A DNA stretch of 19,433 nt. Source: AV17 sp046262735 (GTDB lineage: Bacteria > Verrucomicrobiota > Verrucomicrobiia > Chthoniobacterales > UBA10450). Numbering within the stretch: the first letter of the stretch is position 1; every line of letters begins with the position of its first letter. Positions 1 through 7,926 of the stretch are shown here, piece after piece. The position numbers were made by a program, and so were the translations under genes. The notes under the pieces were generated by a model. It ran no database searches, was not told the DNA's origin, and was given only the letters and a program-made list of their open reading frames with translations. The stretch is from the NCBI GenBank assembly GCA_046262735.1, contig JBHEMD010000077.1, forward strand, positions 1 to 19,433, written 5' to 3'.

Positions 1-506
1 GTTTCGTCGTTCAGGATGTCATTGTAGCGTCGATCGATCAGCTCGAAGTCAAAGCGCGGCGGAGGATTAAACTGCGGCGCTTCGCCCGGGTTCTGGATCC
101 AGATTTCGGTCTGGGACGCAATAGTCCATGAGACCGCCTGCCGGACGCGATCCCGCCGGCGCATCCAAATGTATTTTGGTCGATTGAAGACGGCGTCGAG
201 CACTGCAATGCGAGCGAGCTGCTCGTAGCCGGGGATTTCATGCAACATGTCAATTACCCTGTCGAAATAGGTCCACATCGCGACAAACCCAAACACGCCG
301 TTGGGCGTGCTGCCGTGGCGAAACACGCGTTCAACATAAGCAGCGCGGGACGGACTCCCCCAGCGCTTCTCCCATGTCTCGGTGCGCTTGCAGAAAAAAT
401 ATTCGCCCGGTTTACCGGCCACATTCGTGCTGCGCAAAATGCTGCAAAGCAAATGGGTTCCGCTCCGTTGCACCGACGCGATGATATACGAGATTGGCGG
501 TTTCAC
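1..506 (-). CDS. Stf0-type sulfotransferase, partial (C-terminus off the left edge)
   Basis: My own translation of the minus strand from a GTG at 506 gives 168 open codons to the window edge. Residues 6-21 (SYIIASVQRSGTHLLC) match the PAPS 5'-phosphosulfate-binding loop of the Stf0 family. GKPGEYF follows at 31-37, and RRRDRVRQAVSW (116-127) matches the 3'-phosphate-binding segment. Stf0 enzymes transfer sulfate from PAPS to sugars or lipids; the trehalose 2-sulfotransferase of mycobacterial sulfolipid synthesis is the reference. The acceptor here is unknown. The GTG overlaps the TGA stop of the upstream acyltransferase/synthetase gene (GTGA), indicating one transcript and translational coupling, so a lipid or glycolipid acceptor is plausible but only inferred. 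The GTG was chosen because the conserved domain starts five residues later and no ATG is close by. About the last third of the usual length is missing because of the window edge. Confidence 0.85.
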   Translation of the reverse strand, partial: MKPPISYIIASVQRSGTHLLCSILRSTNVAGKPGEYFFCKRTETWEKRWGSPSRAAYVERVFRHGSTPNGVFGFVAMWTYFDRVIDMLHEIPGYEQLARIAVLDAVFNRPKYIWMRRRDRVRQAVSWTIASQTEIWIQNPGEAPQFNPPPRFDFELIDRRYNDILNDE

Positions 507-2710
507 TCTTGAGCCGAAACGGCGAAGTCGTGGCAGGTTTTGAGATCGAGTTTGCCCGACGCCAGGACCGGGATCGCCTCAACACGGCAGATTTTTTTCG
601 GGATCCAAAGATTGGGAACGCCGGCCTCGCGGAGCTTGTCCCGCAACTGTGAAAGATCGATCTCGACTGCGCTCAGTAAAACCAGCGCTTCGCCTTTGGC
701 TTCATCCTGCACGCCGACAATGGCAACGGCGCGCTCGTCTCTTCCGCTGAATCCGAGAAGATCGACAATCCTGCTTTCGAGTGCTTCGTGCGGCACCATT
801 TCGCCGCCGATCTTCGAGAAGCGCGACAGGCGGCCTTCGATAAAAAGAAATCCGTCTTCATCGAACCGGCCGATGTCGCCCGTTTTGAACCAGCCGTCGC
901 GCAACACTTCGGCCGTCCGTTTTTCATCGTGCAGGTAGCCTTCAAAAATGTTCGGGCCGCGCAGCCAAAGCATGCCGGTCTCGTGGAGCGAGAGTTTGCG
1001 CTCGGTTTCCGGCTCGCGAATCTCAGCCGCAATACCGGGCGCCATTTTGCCGACCGAGCCGAGGCGGCTGGATGGCTGGATTTCTTCGCCAGGTTTCCTC
1101 GGCTGCGGTTCGGGCAGATTAACGCTCACCACCGGCGATGTTTCGGTCAGGCCATAGCCTTCGAACACTCGTTGTTTGAACCGCTCCTCGAAAGCTTTCG
1201 CCAGATCGAGCGGAAGTTTCTCCGCGCCGGTGATGACCAGCCGCAGGCTGCGCAGTTGCGGCGGTTCGGCTCGTTTCAAGTAGGCGCGCAGAAATGTGGG
1301 AGTAGCGAGCAAGAGCGTGAGCTTGTAACGCTCGACGAGCGCGGCGTTCTTCGCCGCTTCGAGCGGGTTCGGATACGTGACAATGCGCACGCCTTCGATC
1401 AACGGATACCAGAGCGTCACCGTGCAACCAAAGCTGTGGAAAAACGGCAGCGAGCCAAGGATGGCGTCATCGCGTTTCGCGTCGAGCAGGTCGCGAAACT
1501 GGGAAACGTTTCCCACAATGTTTCGGTGACTGAGCACGACACCTTTTGGTTCACCAGTGCTGCCGCTCGTGAAAAGCAGGACCGCTTCGGCCTGCCCGCC
1601 TTCTTTTGGAATTTGCAACAGGCGCACGAGCAGGCAGCGCGGACACAAGATCGACATCATCCACCACAGCAGAATCTGCCGCTTCAGGCGAGGCAGCTGC
1701 TCGTCAAGTTTCACGATCCGCTCCGGCCAGGGAAAATCTTTCACGCGATCCATGAACTGCGATGCCGAAATGGCGATGCGCAGGTCGGCGCGCCGGCAAC
1801 ACGATTCGTTGGCTGCGCGGCCCATGGTGAAATTAAGGTTCACGGCAACTTTGCCCGCCAGCGTCACCGCGAGATTGGCTACCATCGACGCTTTGCTCGC
1901 CGGCAAGACGATCGCGATCCGCTCGTCCGCAAATTCGCTGCGCAAAAGTCGGCTCAATGCCGCCGCGGCGCCGAGCAATTTCGCACGGCTCAGTTGGCTG
2001 TGATCCGTCCCATCGATAACAGCAGTTGAAAAACGCCGGCGTTTCAATCCGCGGACGCATTCGTCGCCCAGATGTCGATCTAGTCCCGGGCGGCGGCTGT
2101 AACAGAACTCGCCCAGCTTGAGCAATTCTTCACGGACCGTGGCGATGTCGGCCGCGTGGGCGTCGAGCGGTTTTCCGAATGCGACGCTCACCCGATACGG
2201 AATCTCTTTCGGCCGTTTGGTGAAAAAGCGGCCGCCTTGGAAGGAAAAGATCGATCCCCAGAGCCGATCGAGCCACACCGGAACGACAGGCGCGTTCGCG
2301 TGCCGCGCGATCAGTTCATAGCCGCGACGCAGCCGGAGCAATGTGCCCGCGCGTTCGAGCTGGCCTTCGGGAAACAGGCAGACAATTTCGCCATCGGCGA
2401 TGCGCTTTGTCGCGGCGCGCACGGCCGAATGTGAATGACGGGTATCGATTGGAATGCAGCGGGCGAGGCGCAGCAACGGGTGCAGCAGAGGCTTGCCATA
2501 AAATTCCTGGTCGATGATGTAGCGGATCGGCCGATGCGGGCAGGCGAGCTGGAGCACGAGCGCGTCCACCCAGGTGATGTGATTGGGCAATAAAAGAAAG
2601 CCGCCGGATGGCAGGTTCTCCAATCCATGTGACCGGACGCGGTAGAGACAGCGCAGGATTAGTCCGCCGATCATGTAAAGGGCGCGTTCGGCCGCGGACA
2701 TCCTGGGCAT
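503..2710 (-). CDS. Aas-like bifunctional lysophospholipid acyltransferase / acyl-ACP synthetase
   Basis: 735 residues, close to the 719 of E. coli Aas, with the same domain order. The N-terminal PlsC-type acyltransferase has the HX4D motif (H44-D49 in NHITWVD) and FPEGQLER (113-120). The C-terminal AMP-binding synthetase has the P-loop TSGSTGEPKG (381-390), YGLTET (519-524), TGD (610-612) and the catalytic lysine in SGKLDLK (K720). A hydrophobic stretch at about 346-366 may contact the membrane. The family activates free fatty acids with ATP and re-acylates lysophosphatidylethanolamine at the inner membrane. Substrate here is assigned by homology only; a long-chain acyl-CoA or acyl-ACP ligase acting in another lipid pathway is the alternative. 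Start: ATG at 2710; a second ATG three codons in is equally possible. It is the first gene of a two-gene minus-strand operon with the sulfotransferase and is divergent from the MFS gene. Confidence 0.88.
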   Translation of the reverse strand: MPRMSAAERALYMIGGLILRCLYRVRSHGLENLPSGGFLLLPNHITWVDALVLQLACPHRPIRYIIDQEFYGKPLLHPLLRLARCIPIDTRHSHSAVRAATKRIADGEIVCLFPEGQLERAGTLLRLRRGYELIARHANAPVVPVWLDRLWGSIFSFQGGRFFTKRPKEIPYRVSVAFGKPLDAHAADIATVREELLKLGEFCYSRRPGLDRHLGDECVRGLKRRRFSTAVIDGTDHSQLSRAKLLGAAAALSRLLRSEFADERIAIVLPASKASMVANLAVTLAGKVAVNLNFTMGRAANESCCRRADLRIAISASQFMDRVKDFPWPERIVKLDEQLPRLKRQILLWWMMSILCPRCLLVRLLQIPKEGGQAEAVLLFTSGSTGEPKGVVLSHRNIVGNVSQFRDLLDAKRDDAILGSLPFFHSFGCTVTLWYPLIEGVRIVTYPNPLEAAKNAALVERYKLTLLLATPTFLRAYLKRAEPPQLRSLRLVITGAEKLPLDLAKAFEERFKQRVFEGYGLTETSPVVSVNLPEPQPRKPGEEIQPSSRLGSVGKMAPGIAAEIREPETERKLSLHETGMLWLRGPNIFEGYLHDEKRTAEVLRDGWFKTGDIGRFDEDGFLFIEGRLSRFSKIGGEMVPHEALESRIVDLLGFSGRDERAVAIVGVQDEAKGEALVLLSAVEIDLSQLRDKLREAGVPNLWIPKKICRVEAIPVLASGKLDLKTCHDFAVSAQE

Positions 2711-2759
2711 GTTTGTGATTTACAATCAGCGCGGGGCCAACTGCAATCGGCAATTGTCG
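2711..2759. promoter_or_regulatory. divergent intergenic region with a small inverted repeat
   Basis: The only non-coding space between the divergent acyltransferase and MFS genes is 49 bp, so both promoters must lie here or inside the genes. It holds TTGTGATTTACAA (2713-2725), a 4-bp perfect inverted repeat around 5 bp. On the minus strand TTGCAG, a 16-bp spacer and TGTAAA resemble a weak sigma70-type promoter. It would start transcription at or near the ATG, leaving little or no leader. AATTGTCGAT (2752-2761) overlaps the MFS start codon. All of this is weak pattern evidence. Confidence 0.3.
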
Positions 2760-4061
2760 ATGGCGAATCCTTCCACCGCCGCGCGATCAGGCGCGCGCAC
2801 CGCGCTCGTGCTGTTGCTGGCAATCAATCTTTTCAACTACATCGACCGGCAAATCCTGGCGGCCGTCTTGCCGCACATAAAACGCGATTTTCTCGCCGGC
2901 GATCCGAACCAGAACAGCAAGGCGGGGCTGCTGACGACGGCGTTTCTTCTCAGTTACATGTGCGCCGCCCCAGTGTTTGGCTGGCTGGCCGATCGCTTCT
3001 CGCGCTGGATGCTGGTCGGAATCAGCGTGGCGCTCTGGAGCCTGGCCAGCGGCTGGTCCGGCCTCGCCGTCTCTTTTTTTGTCCTGCTTTGCACGCGCGC
3101 CTTCGTTGGAATCGGTGAAGCCGGCTACGGTCCGGCGGCGCCGACGATTCTTTCTGATCTCTACCCGTTGGAACGGCGCGGCCGCGTCTTGGCCTATTTT
3201 TATCTGGCGTTGCCGGTCGGCGGTGCCCTTGGCTACGCCTTTGGCGGGAAGATGGCCGATCTTCTCGGCTGGCGCTGGGCCTTTTATCTGGTTGTGCCGC
3301 CAGGGTTATTGCTCGCGGTTTTTTGCTTCTTTATGCGCGATCCGCGTCGGCAATCAGGTGCCGCGTCCGGCCTGCGCGAACGCGCACAGTTGAAGGATTA
3401 CTTCAAATTGATTCGGATACCTTCATATCTCATCAACACCGCGGCAATGACGGCGCTGACCTTTGCCATCGGCGGGTTCTCCGCCTGGTTACCTGATTAT
3501 ATCTACAGCGACCGCGGCGGGGAATTCACGCCGGATCCGAACCTGCTCGGCAACATCAATCTCACTTTTGGTGCGATTGTCGCTGCGGCTGGGTTGTTTG
3601 GGACGCTGCTGGGCGGCTGGGCCGGTGACTGGCTGAGGGGCCGATTCCGGAGTTCGTATTTTCTCGTGTCCGGCGTCGGTGTGTTGCTCGCGTTTCCGGC
3701 GACGATCGCGATGCTTTATGTGCGGTTTCCGGGCGCGTGGCTATGCATTTTCGTGGCGGTGTTTTTTTTGTTCTTCAACACCGGGCCCTCCAATACCGCG
3801 CTCGCCAACGTCACCATGCCGAGCGTGCGGGCGACCGCTTTCGCGCTCAACATTTTCATCATTCACGCGCTGGGCGACGCGCTTTCGCCGCCGCTCATCG
3901 GCGCAATTCGCGACCGCTGGAGCATGAATGCCGGGTTTTTTGCCGTTTCCTTCAGTATGCTCGTCGCTGGAATTCTTTGGTTTTGTGGAGCGCGATTTCT
4001 GGCCCGCGACACGGCGGCAATTGAATCGCAAACAACGGCGCAACCGGGCCCGGTGCTGTAA
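2760..4061 (+). CDS. MFS transporter, spinster-like type
   Basis: 433 residues from the ATG at 2760. The frame is open further upstream to 2709, but those codons lie in the divergent promoter region and the first helix begins just after the chosen start. About 12 hydrophobic segments are readable. Helix 1 contains NLFNYIDRQILAAVLPHI. The loop between helices 2 and 3 carries GWLADRFSRW, a variant of the MFS motif A, and GIGEAGYGPAAPTILSDLYP is typical of the spinster-like and related organic-anion transporters. The protein would sit in the inner membrane and move a small organic molecule, but the substrate cannot be read from the sequence. The gene stands alone on the plus strand, ending just before a strong hairpin terminator shared with the convergent PRC-barrel gene. 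Confidence 0.85.
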   Translation: MANPSTAARSGARTALVLLLAINLFNYIDRQILAAVLPHIKRDFLAGDPNQNSKAGLLTTAFLLSYMCAAPVFGWLADRFSRWMLVGISVALWSLASGWSGLAVSFFVLLCTRAFVGIGEAGYGPAAPTILSDLYPLERRGRVLAYFYLALPVGGALGYAFGGKMADLLGWRWAFYLVVPPGLLLAVFCFFMRDPRRQSGAASGLRERAQLKDYFKLIRIPSYLINTAAMTALTFAIGGFSAWLPDYIYSDRGGEFTPDPNLLGNINLTFGAIVAAAGLFGTLLGGWAGDWLRGRFRSSYFLVSGVGVLLAFPATIAMLYVRFPGAWLCIFVAVFFLFFNTGPSNTALANVTMPSVRATAFALNIFIIHALGDALSPPLIGAIRDRWSMNAGFFAVSFSMLVAGILWFCGARFLARDTAAIESQTTAQPGPVL

Positions 4062-4083
4062 ATTGTCGATCTCGCAAAAGGAA

Positions 4084-4113
4084 AGCCGCGGAAGCAGGGT
4101 TGCTTCCGCGGCT
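4084..4113. terminator. bidirectional rho-independent terminator
   Basis: A perfect 13-bp stem: AGCCGCGGAAGCA (4084-4096) pairs with TGCTTCCGCGGCT (4101-4113) around a 4-nt loop GGGT. It lies between the stops of two convergent genes (4061 and 4148). On the minus strand the stem is followed by TTTCCTTTTGC, a good U-rich tail for the PRC-barrel gene. On the plus strand the tail (GAATTCTTCC) is poorer, so termination of the MFS transcript may be less efficient. Confidence 0.88.
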
Positions 4114-4147
4114 GAATTCTTCCGCGCGTATTTCTCGCGGCAGCCTC

Positions 4148-5143
4148 TTACTCTTGCTCTTCGGATGCGCTTGGGCTCGCCCCGGTCGTCGGCGATTCTT
4201 CGCCACGATGACGTCGCGCTTTCTTGCGCTCGCCAGAAGGACTGGCTTCGGTTTCAGCCGGGGATGCCACAGCTTTTTCGCGGACGCCTTCACCGCGAGT
4301 TCGTGGTGATTCGGCGGGGCTCATTCCGGTTTCCGAAGTCGTGCCGGTTCTTGCTTTGCCGGTGGCGTCTTCAGCAGACGATGCCGCGGGACTCATGTGC
4401 GCTTTGCCCCGATCCCTGGCGCCTTCTTCACGAGCCGCTCCTCCGCGCGTGGCGCGAGGCGATGCGGTGGCGCGCGGCGATGCTGCCGTAGTGGCGGCTG
4501 GCGACGCAGCCGGTGAGGCGGAGGTGACAGGCGATGCGGTGGCTGCAGGCGATGCGCCGTAAGCGCCCGCGGCGGTGGCCATCGGTGTAGCTGATGCACC
4601 TGCGCTTGTTGCGCCTGTCGCTGTCGTACTTGTGCCGGTGGTCGTGCTGGTCGCTCCGGTCGTGGTCGTTCCATAGACCCCGCCGGAAACGCCGCCGCCC
4701 GACACGCCGTAATAGGAGTAAACGTTGCCGATGAACGCCGGCGTAGTGTATTCGGTGATCCGCGCATAGTCGAACACCGGCGCGTTATAAATCCGGTCGC
4801 GATCCACTGTCACCGTGAGCACGCTTGCATCGGTGCTGGTGGTTGAATAGACCGTCCACGGCACGGCTACGGTTTTGGCCTGGCCGGTGATGCGTGTCCC
4901 GGTGCCCCCGGCTGAAACAACCGTGTAGGCCATGCAACCGGTGCTGCGATCGATCACGACGTCCTTGACGACGCCGATTTCTTCACCGCTCGAGCTCTTT
5001 ACTTTCGTGCCAATGATTTTGCTCGTTTGAATGTAACCGCTGCTACTTGTTGTCGAAGCGGCCGTCTGGGTTTGTGCGCTGAGAGGAGCCGCGGCCAAAC
5101 CCAGAAAGGCCAGCGTCGCTCCAACAAGAAGAGAAGTTTTCAT
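4148..5143 (-). CDS. secreted PRC-barrel domain protein with Ala/Ser/Pro-rich tail
   Basis: 331 residues. Residues 1-24 are a clear signal peptide (MKTS, hydrophobic core, then PLSAQ). A PRC-barrel domain covers about 36-135, with SSGEEIGVVKDVVIDRSTG as its most typical segment; such domains are small beta-barrels used in RNA binding, photosynthetic reaction centres and many envelope proteins. From about residue 150 the protein is low-complexity: runs of Gly/Thr/Ser, then many ASP and SPAA units, ending in a charged Arg/Glu/Lys-rich part. The tail is likely disordered and exported. Nothing in the neighbourhood fixes a function; a stress-related envelope role is a guess. The start is supported by the signal peptide. 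The 17 bases before it lack a Shine-Dalgarno site and are preceded by a hairpin. Confidence 0.8.
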   Translation of the reverse strand: MKTSLLVGATLAFLGLAAAPLSAQTQTAASTTSSSGYIQTSKIIGTKVKSSSGEEIGVVKDVVIDRSTGCMAYTVVSAGGTGTRITGQAKTVAVPWTVYSTTSTDASVLTVTVDRDRIYNAPVFDYARITEYTTPAFIGNVYSYYGVSGGGVSGGVYGTTTTGATSTTTGTSTTATGATSAGASATPMATAAGAYGASPAATASPVTSASPAASPAATTAASPRATASPRATRGGAAREEGARDRGKAHMSPAASSAEDATGKARTGTTSETGMSPAESPRTRGEGVREKAVASPAETEASPSGERKKARRHRGEESPTTGASPSASEEQE

Positions 5144-5160
5144 AGTGATTGAAAAGACGG

Positions 5161-5185
5161 AAAAAGGATTCGCTTATTCGAACCC
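5161..5185 (-). terminator. possible terminator of the TMTC-like gene (or leader hairpin)
   Basis: Read on the minus strand: GGGTTCG, loop AATAAG, CGAATCC, then TTTTT. The stem is 7 bp with one G-T pair and is followed by five T, 80 nt after the stop of the TMTC-like gene. It lies only 17 nt before the ATG of the PRC-barrel gene, so it could instead be a 5' leader hairpin acting on that gene. Confidence 0.45.
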
Positions 5186-5264
5186 TCATAGCCCGTTCGC
5201 TCTTCCCGCGGTTATTGGATGCCGGAAACGGCTTTGCGACGAATTGTTTGCGATCGCGTCGAAA

Positions 5265-7064
5265 TTATAAACCGACGCCGCGCTCGGGCAGATGAACGTC
5301 GTACGTTCGCGCGACCGCAAGGGCCGCGGCGGCTTCGTTTATCCGCCCGATCTTGGCCAACAACTGGCTGAGCAACGCCCAGGTTTCAGCGCGGTACCAC
5401 TCGGTGGCGAGACAGACTTTTGTTTCGGCAATCGCCCGATCGGTCGCACCGGTTTCGTCCAACGCGCGGATGTAACGTTTCTCGATCGACCAATTCGGCG
5501 GTCCGGTCCGAGACGCGAGCCGCAGACGCATTAGATCGGCCCGGTGGTTTTCCCGGAACTCGAGCACGGCGAGGAGCTCGTGCGCTTGCGCGGCTACGAC
5601 TGGCAGATCGGTAGCGCGAGTCAGAAGCTCGCGCGCCAACTTGAAGTCGTTCTGCTTTAACGCGACGGCGGCGAGATTGATAAGCGCGAATGGTTGGTTG
5701 GGCTGTTTTTCCAATGCGGCGTGCAAATGCACGGCGGCGTCCGCCAACTTGCCCTCGTTCAACTCGAGCTCGCCGAGGTTGATCAGCATGCGCGCCGAAT
5801 CGCCGCCGGTTGCGATCGTGCGCGCGAGAAATGTGCGTTGGTCTTTCCAGTCGAAGGCCCGCACGAACGTGCGCGTGCCAAGAAACGCCAGCCAAATCGC
5901 GAAGACGATGACGGCAACGGCGGTTCTCCTTGGCAAGCCCGCTGTTTCCCATGTTCCGATTTGAACAGCCGTCGCCAGAAAAAGGAATGCGCTCGGCAGA
6001 TAAAGCCAGTGTTCCGCAGCTGTGGCATTCAATGCGAACAGGCCACTGAGAGGCAGGTAGCTGATCGCGCCCAACGCCAGACAGGCGAATACGGCCGGGT
6101 CGCGCTTGCGCGCGCGCAGCATCCAGTAGGCGGCCGCCGCAATCAATACGATGCCTAAAAGTGTTTGTAACTCGCGCCATGCTGCCGCGGTCAAGCTCGC
6201 TGCTGTCAAGCCAGGCGCATGCAGCCCAATGTCGCGTTCCATATGCAGGTTCAGTGGGAACACGATGATGCCGGCATACTCGGCAAAGGCGCGGGCGACC
6301 GTGATCGGCCTAACGAACAATGGCGAAGGCGCCCGTAACACCGGGACCGGCACGTGTTCGGCCGGCAATCGCAAGCTCGTGTAAACCACGGTCGCGAACA
6401 CCGCGACAGCTGCTGCCTGGAACGCCGCTTTCCAATTTTTTCGCAGCGCCAGGGCGACGATTGGCAGCAGGAAAATGATTAGACCTGTCTCTCTGCTCAA
6501 CGCGCTGAGGAGAAGCGACATCGTGGCCGCGCCGAAAACGAGCAGCCCGGTCCTGCCGCGCGCGCGCGCCCCGCGCAACACCAGGTATGCGCCAAGAAAA
6601 CCGAAAGCGGCCGATAAGGGATCGGCGCGCCCGGAAATATAGGCGACCGCAGCGCTATGCGCGGGATGGATCGCCCAAACCAACGTGGCGAAAAAAGCGA
6701 TGACGCGCCGGCGCCTGGCGTCGATTGCGAAAAGGAGAAGAAGTTCCTCCGCCAAAAAGAACAGCGCGACGGCCGCCGCGCTGTGAAAAAAGATGCTGCT
6801 GAGGTGATAGGCCAGCGGTCGAAAGGCGAATGCCGCATATTCGAGCGTGTAACTGAGCCGCTGGATCGGCCGATAAAAATCCGAAGCGGTTGCATCGACG
6901 AAGAGGAAGTGATTGAAACCTTCCGGAATCAGCCGCCAGCTTCGGATGAGCGGATCGCGCAAAACGAGGGCAGTATCATCCCACACAAAACCATTGCGGA
7001 GGGCCGGCGCGTAGCTGGCGAACACGGCGGCAACGATCAGCAAAAGCGCGGTAAATTTTTTCAT
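5265..7064 (-). CDS. TMTC-like membrane glycosyltransferase with C-terminal TPRs
   Basis: 599 residues from ATG at 7064; an in-frame TTG four codons upstream is less likely. The N-terminal two thirds holds about ten hydrophobic segments with marks of the TMTC/DUF1736 branch of GT-C enzymes: NGFVWDD (24-30) in the first extracytoplasmic loop, FYRP (63-66), HPAHSAAVAYISGRAD (134-149) and AEHWLYLPS (350-358). After about residue 405 the protein becomes soluble and shows TPR-like helix pairs (for example LINLGELELNEGKLADAAVH and INLAAVALKQNDFKLARELL). Animal TMTC proteins are O-mannosyltransferases using dolichyl-phosphate mannose; bacterial relatives probably use polyprenyl-linked sugars, so protein glycosylation at the cell surface is inferred. 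It may have its own terminator and is divergent from the L,D-transpeptidase gene. Function confidence is lower than family confidence. Confidence 0.75.
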   Translation of the reverse strand: MKKFTALLLIVAAVFASYAPALRNGFVWDDTALVLRDPLIRSWRLIPEGFNHFLFVDATASDFYRPIQRLSYTLEYAAFAFRPLAYHLSSIFFHSAAAVALFFLAEELLLLFAIDARRRRVIAFFATLVWAIHPAHSAAVAYISGRADPLSAAFGFLGAYLVLRGARARGRTGLLVFGAATMSLLLSALSRETGLIIFLLPIVALALRKNWKAAFQAAAVAVFATVVYTSLRLPAEHVPVPVLRAPSPLFVRPITVARAFAEYAGIIVFPLNLHMERDIGLHAPGLTAASLTAAAWRELQTLLGIVLIAAAAYWMLRARKRDPAVFACLALGAISYLPLSGLFALNATAAEHWLYLPSAFLFLATAVQIGTWETAGLPRRTAVAVIVFAIWLAFLGTRTFVRAFDWKDQRTFLARTIATGGDSARMLINLGELELNEGKLADAAVHLHAALEKQPNQPFALINLAAVALKQNDFKLARELLTRATDLPVVAAQAHELLAVLEFRENHRADLMRLRLASRTGPPNWSIEKRYIRALDETGATDRAIAETKVCLATEWYRAETWALLSQLLAKIGRINEAAAALAVARTYDVHLPERGVGL

Positions 7065-7114
7065 CGCAAAAAGCAATTCGACAGAATGATTAGGATGCGC
7101 GTGTAAGTTTGGGA

Positions 7115-7876
7115 ATGTTTATGGTGATCTTGCGCGTCCGAATCTGGGGTTTGCTCCTTGTGCTCTTGAGCAATGCACATGCCGATGGCGTGCCCGAGGA
7201 CTGCACCCAGCTCATCGTAGGCATTGCACCGGACTGGAATGCGATGCGCGGACGGCTGCAACTTTTCGAACGCCCGCGCGGCGGCGAATGGAAGCCGGTC
7301 ACGCAGCCCGTTCCGGTGTTGTTTGGCAAAAACGGGCTCGCCTGGGGAACGGGGCTCGCCGGCCAGAACGAACCCGGCCTGCGCAAGCAGGAGCGAGACG
7401 GCCGCGCGCCGGCCGGCGTTTTTGAAATTGGCGAGGTTTTCGGCTACGATCCGCATCTGCCGCCAGGCGCAGATTATCGTTATCATCAGGTCACGGAAGC
7501 GGACATTTGGAGCGATGACCCGCGCTCACCGAACTATAACCGGCACATCGTGATCGACCCGCAAAATCCGCCCGACAATTACTCGCACGAAAAAATGCGC
7601 TCGGGCGATTTTGCCTATCATTGGCTGATTGAGATCCGCCATAATTCCGACCCACCGGTGCCTGGCGCGGGCAGCGCGATTTTCTTTCATATCCGCCGCG
7701 GTGTAAACCGGCCGACGACCGGCTGCACAACCATGGCGGAAGCCGATTTGGTTCATCTGATCAAATGGCTCCGCTCGGGGCGCCATCCGTGTTACGCGCT
7801 GTTGCCGGTCGCAGAGTATCGGAAAAAAGGACAGGCTTGGAAACTGCCGCCCGCGCAGCAACTTGACGGCGGCTGA
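7115..7876 (+). CDS. L,D-transpeptidase family protein (YkuD-type), exported
   Basis: 253 residues from ATG at 7115. ATG at 7121 is also possible and has GGGA seven bases before it. The N-terminus is a short signal peptide (VRIWGLLLVLLSNAHA). The C-terminal half carries the catalytic signature: H192 in IFFHIRR and the cysteine C204 in RPTTGCTTM, the usual His...Thr-Thr-Gly-Cys spacing of about 12. A run of N/G-rich sequence (LFGKNGLAWG) precedes it as in many family members. The enzyme would act in the periplasm on peptidoglycan, forming 3-3 cross-links or anchoring proteins, but many members have unknown substrates. It is divergent from the TMTC-like gene, with only 50 bp for both promoters, and is followed by the AP2-like gene 50 bp downstream on the same strand. 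Confidence 0.82.
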   Translation: MFMVILRVRIWGLLLVLLSNAHADGVPEDCTQLIVGIAPDWNAMRGRLQLFERPRGGEWKPVTQPVPVLFGKNGLAWGTGLAGQNEPGLRKQERDGRAPAGVFEIGEVFGYDPHLPPGADYRYHQVTEADIWSDDPRSPNYNRHIVIDPQNPPDNYSHEKMRSGDFAYHWLIEIRHNSDPPVPGAGSAIFFHIRRGVNRPTTGCTTMAEADLVHLIKWLRSGRHPCYALLPVAEYRKKGQAWKLPPAQQLDGG

Positions 7877-7926
7877 TGAAGCTCCCGTTGATCAGCGCCG
7901 CACTGCGGGTAGTTTGATTTGTTACC

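Noticed and set aside
788..2029. Long open frame on the plus strand opposite the acyltransferase/synthetase
   Set aside because: It is a GC-driven antisense frame over a gene with all expected motifs; its translation has no domain signs.
5166..5185. tRNA T-arm-like sequence (GGGTTCGAAT on the minus strand)
   Set aside because: No acceptor, D or anticodon arm can be folded around it, and it is followed by a T-run, so a hairpin terminator explains it better.
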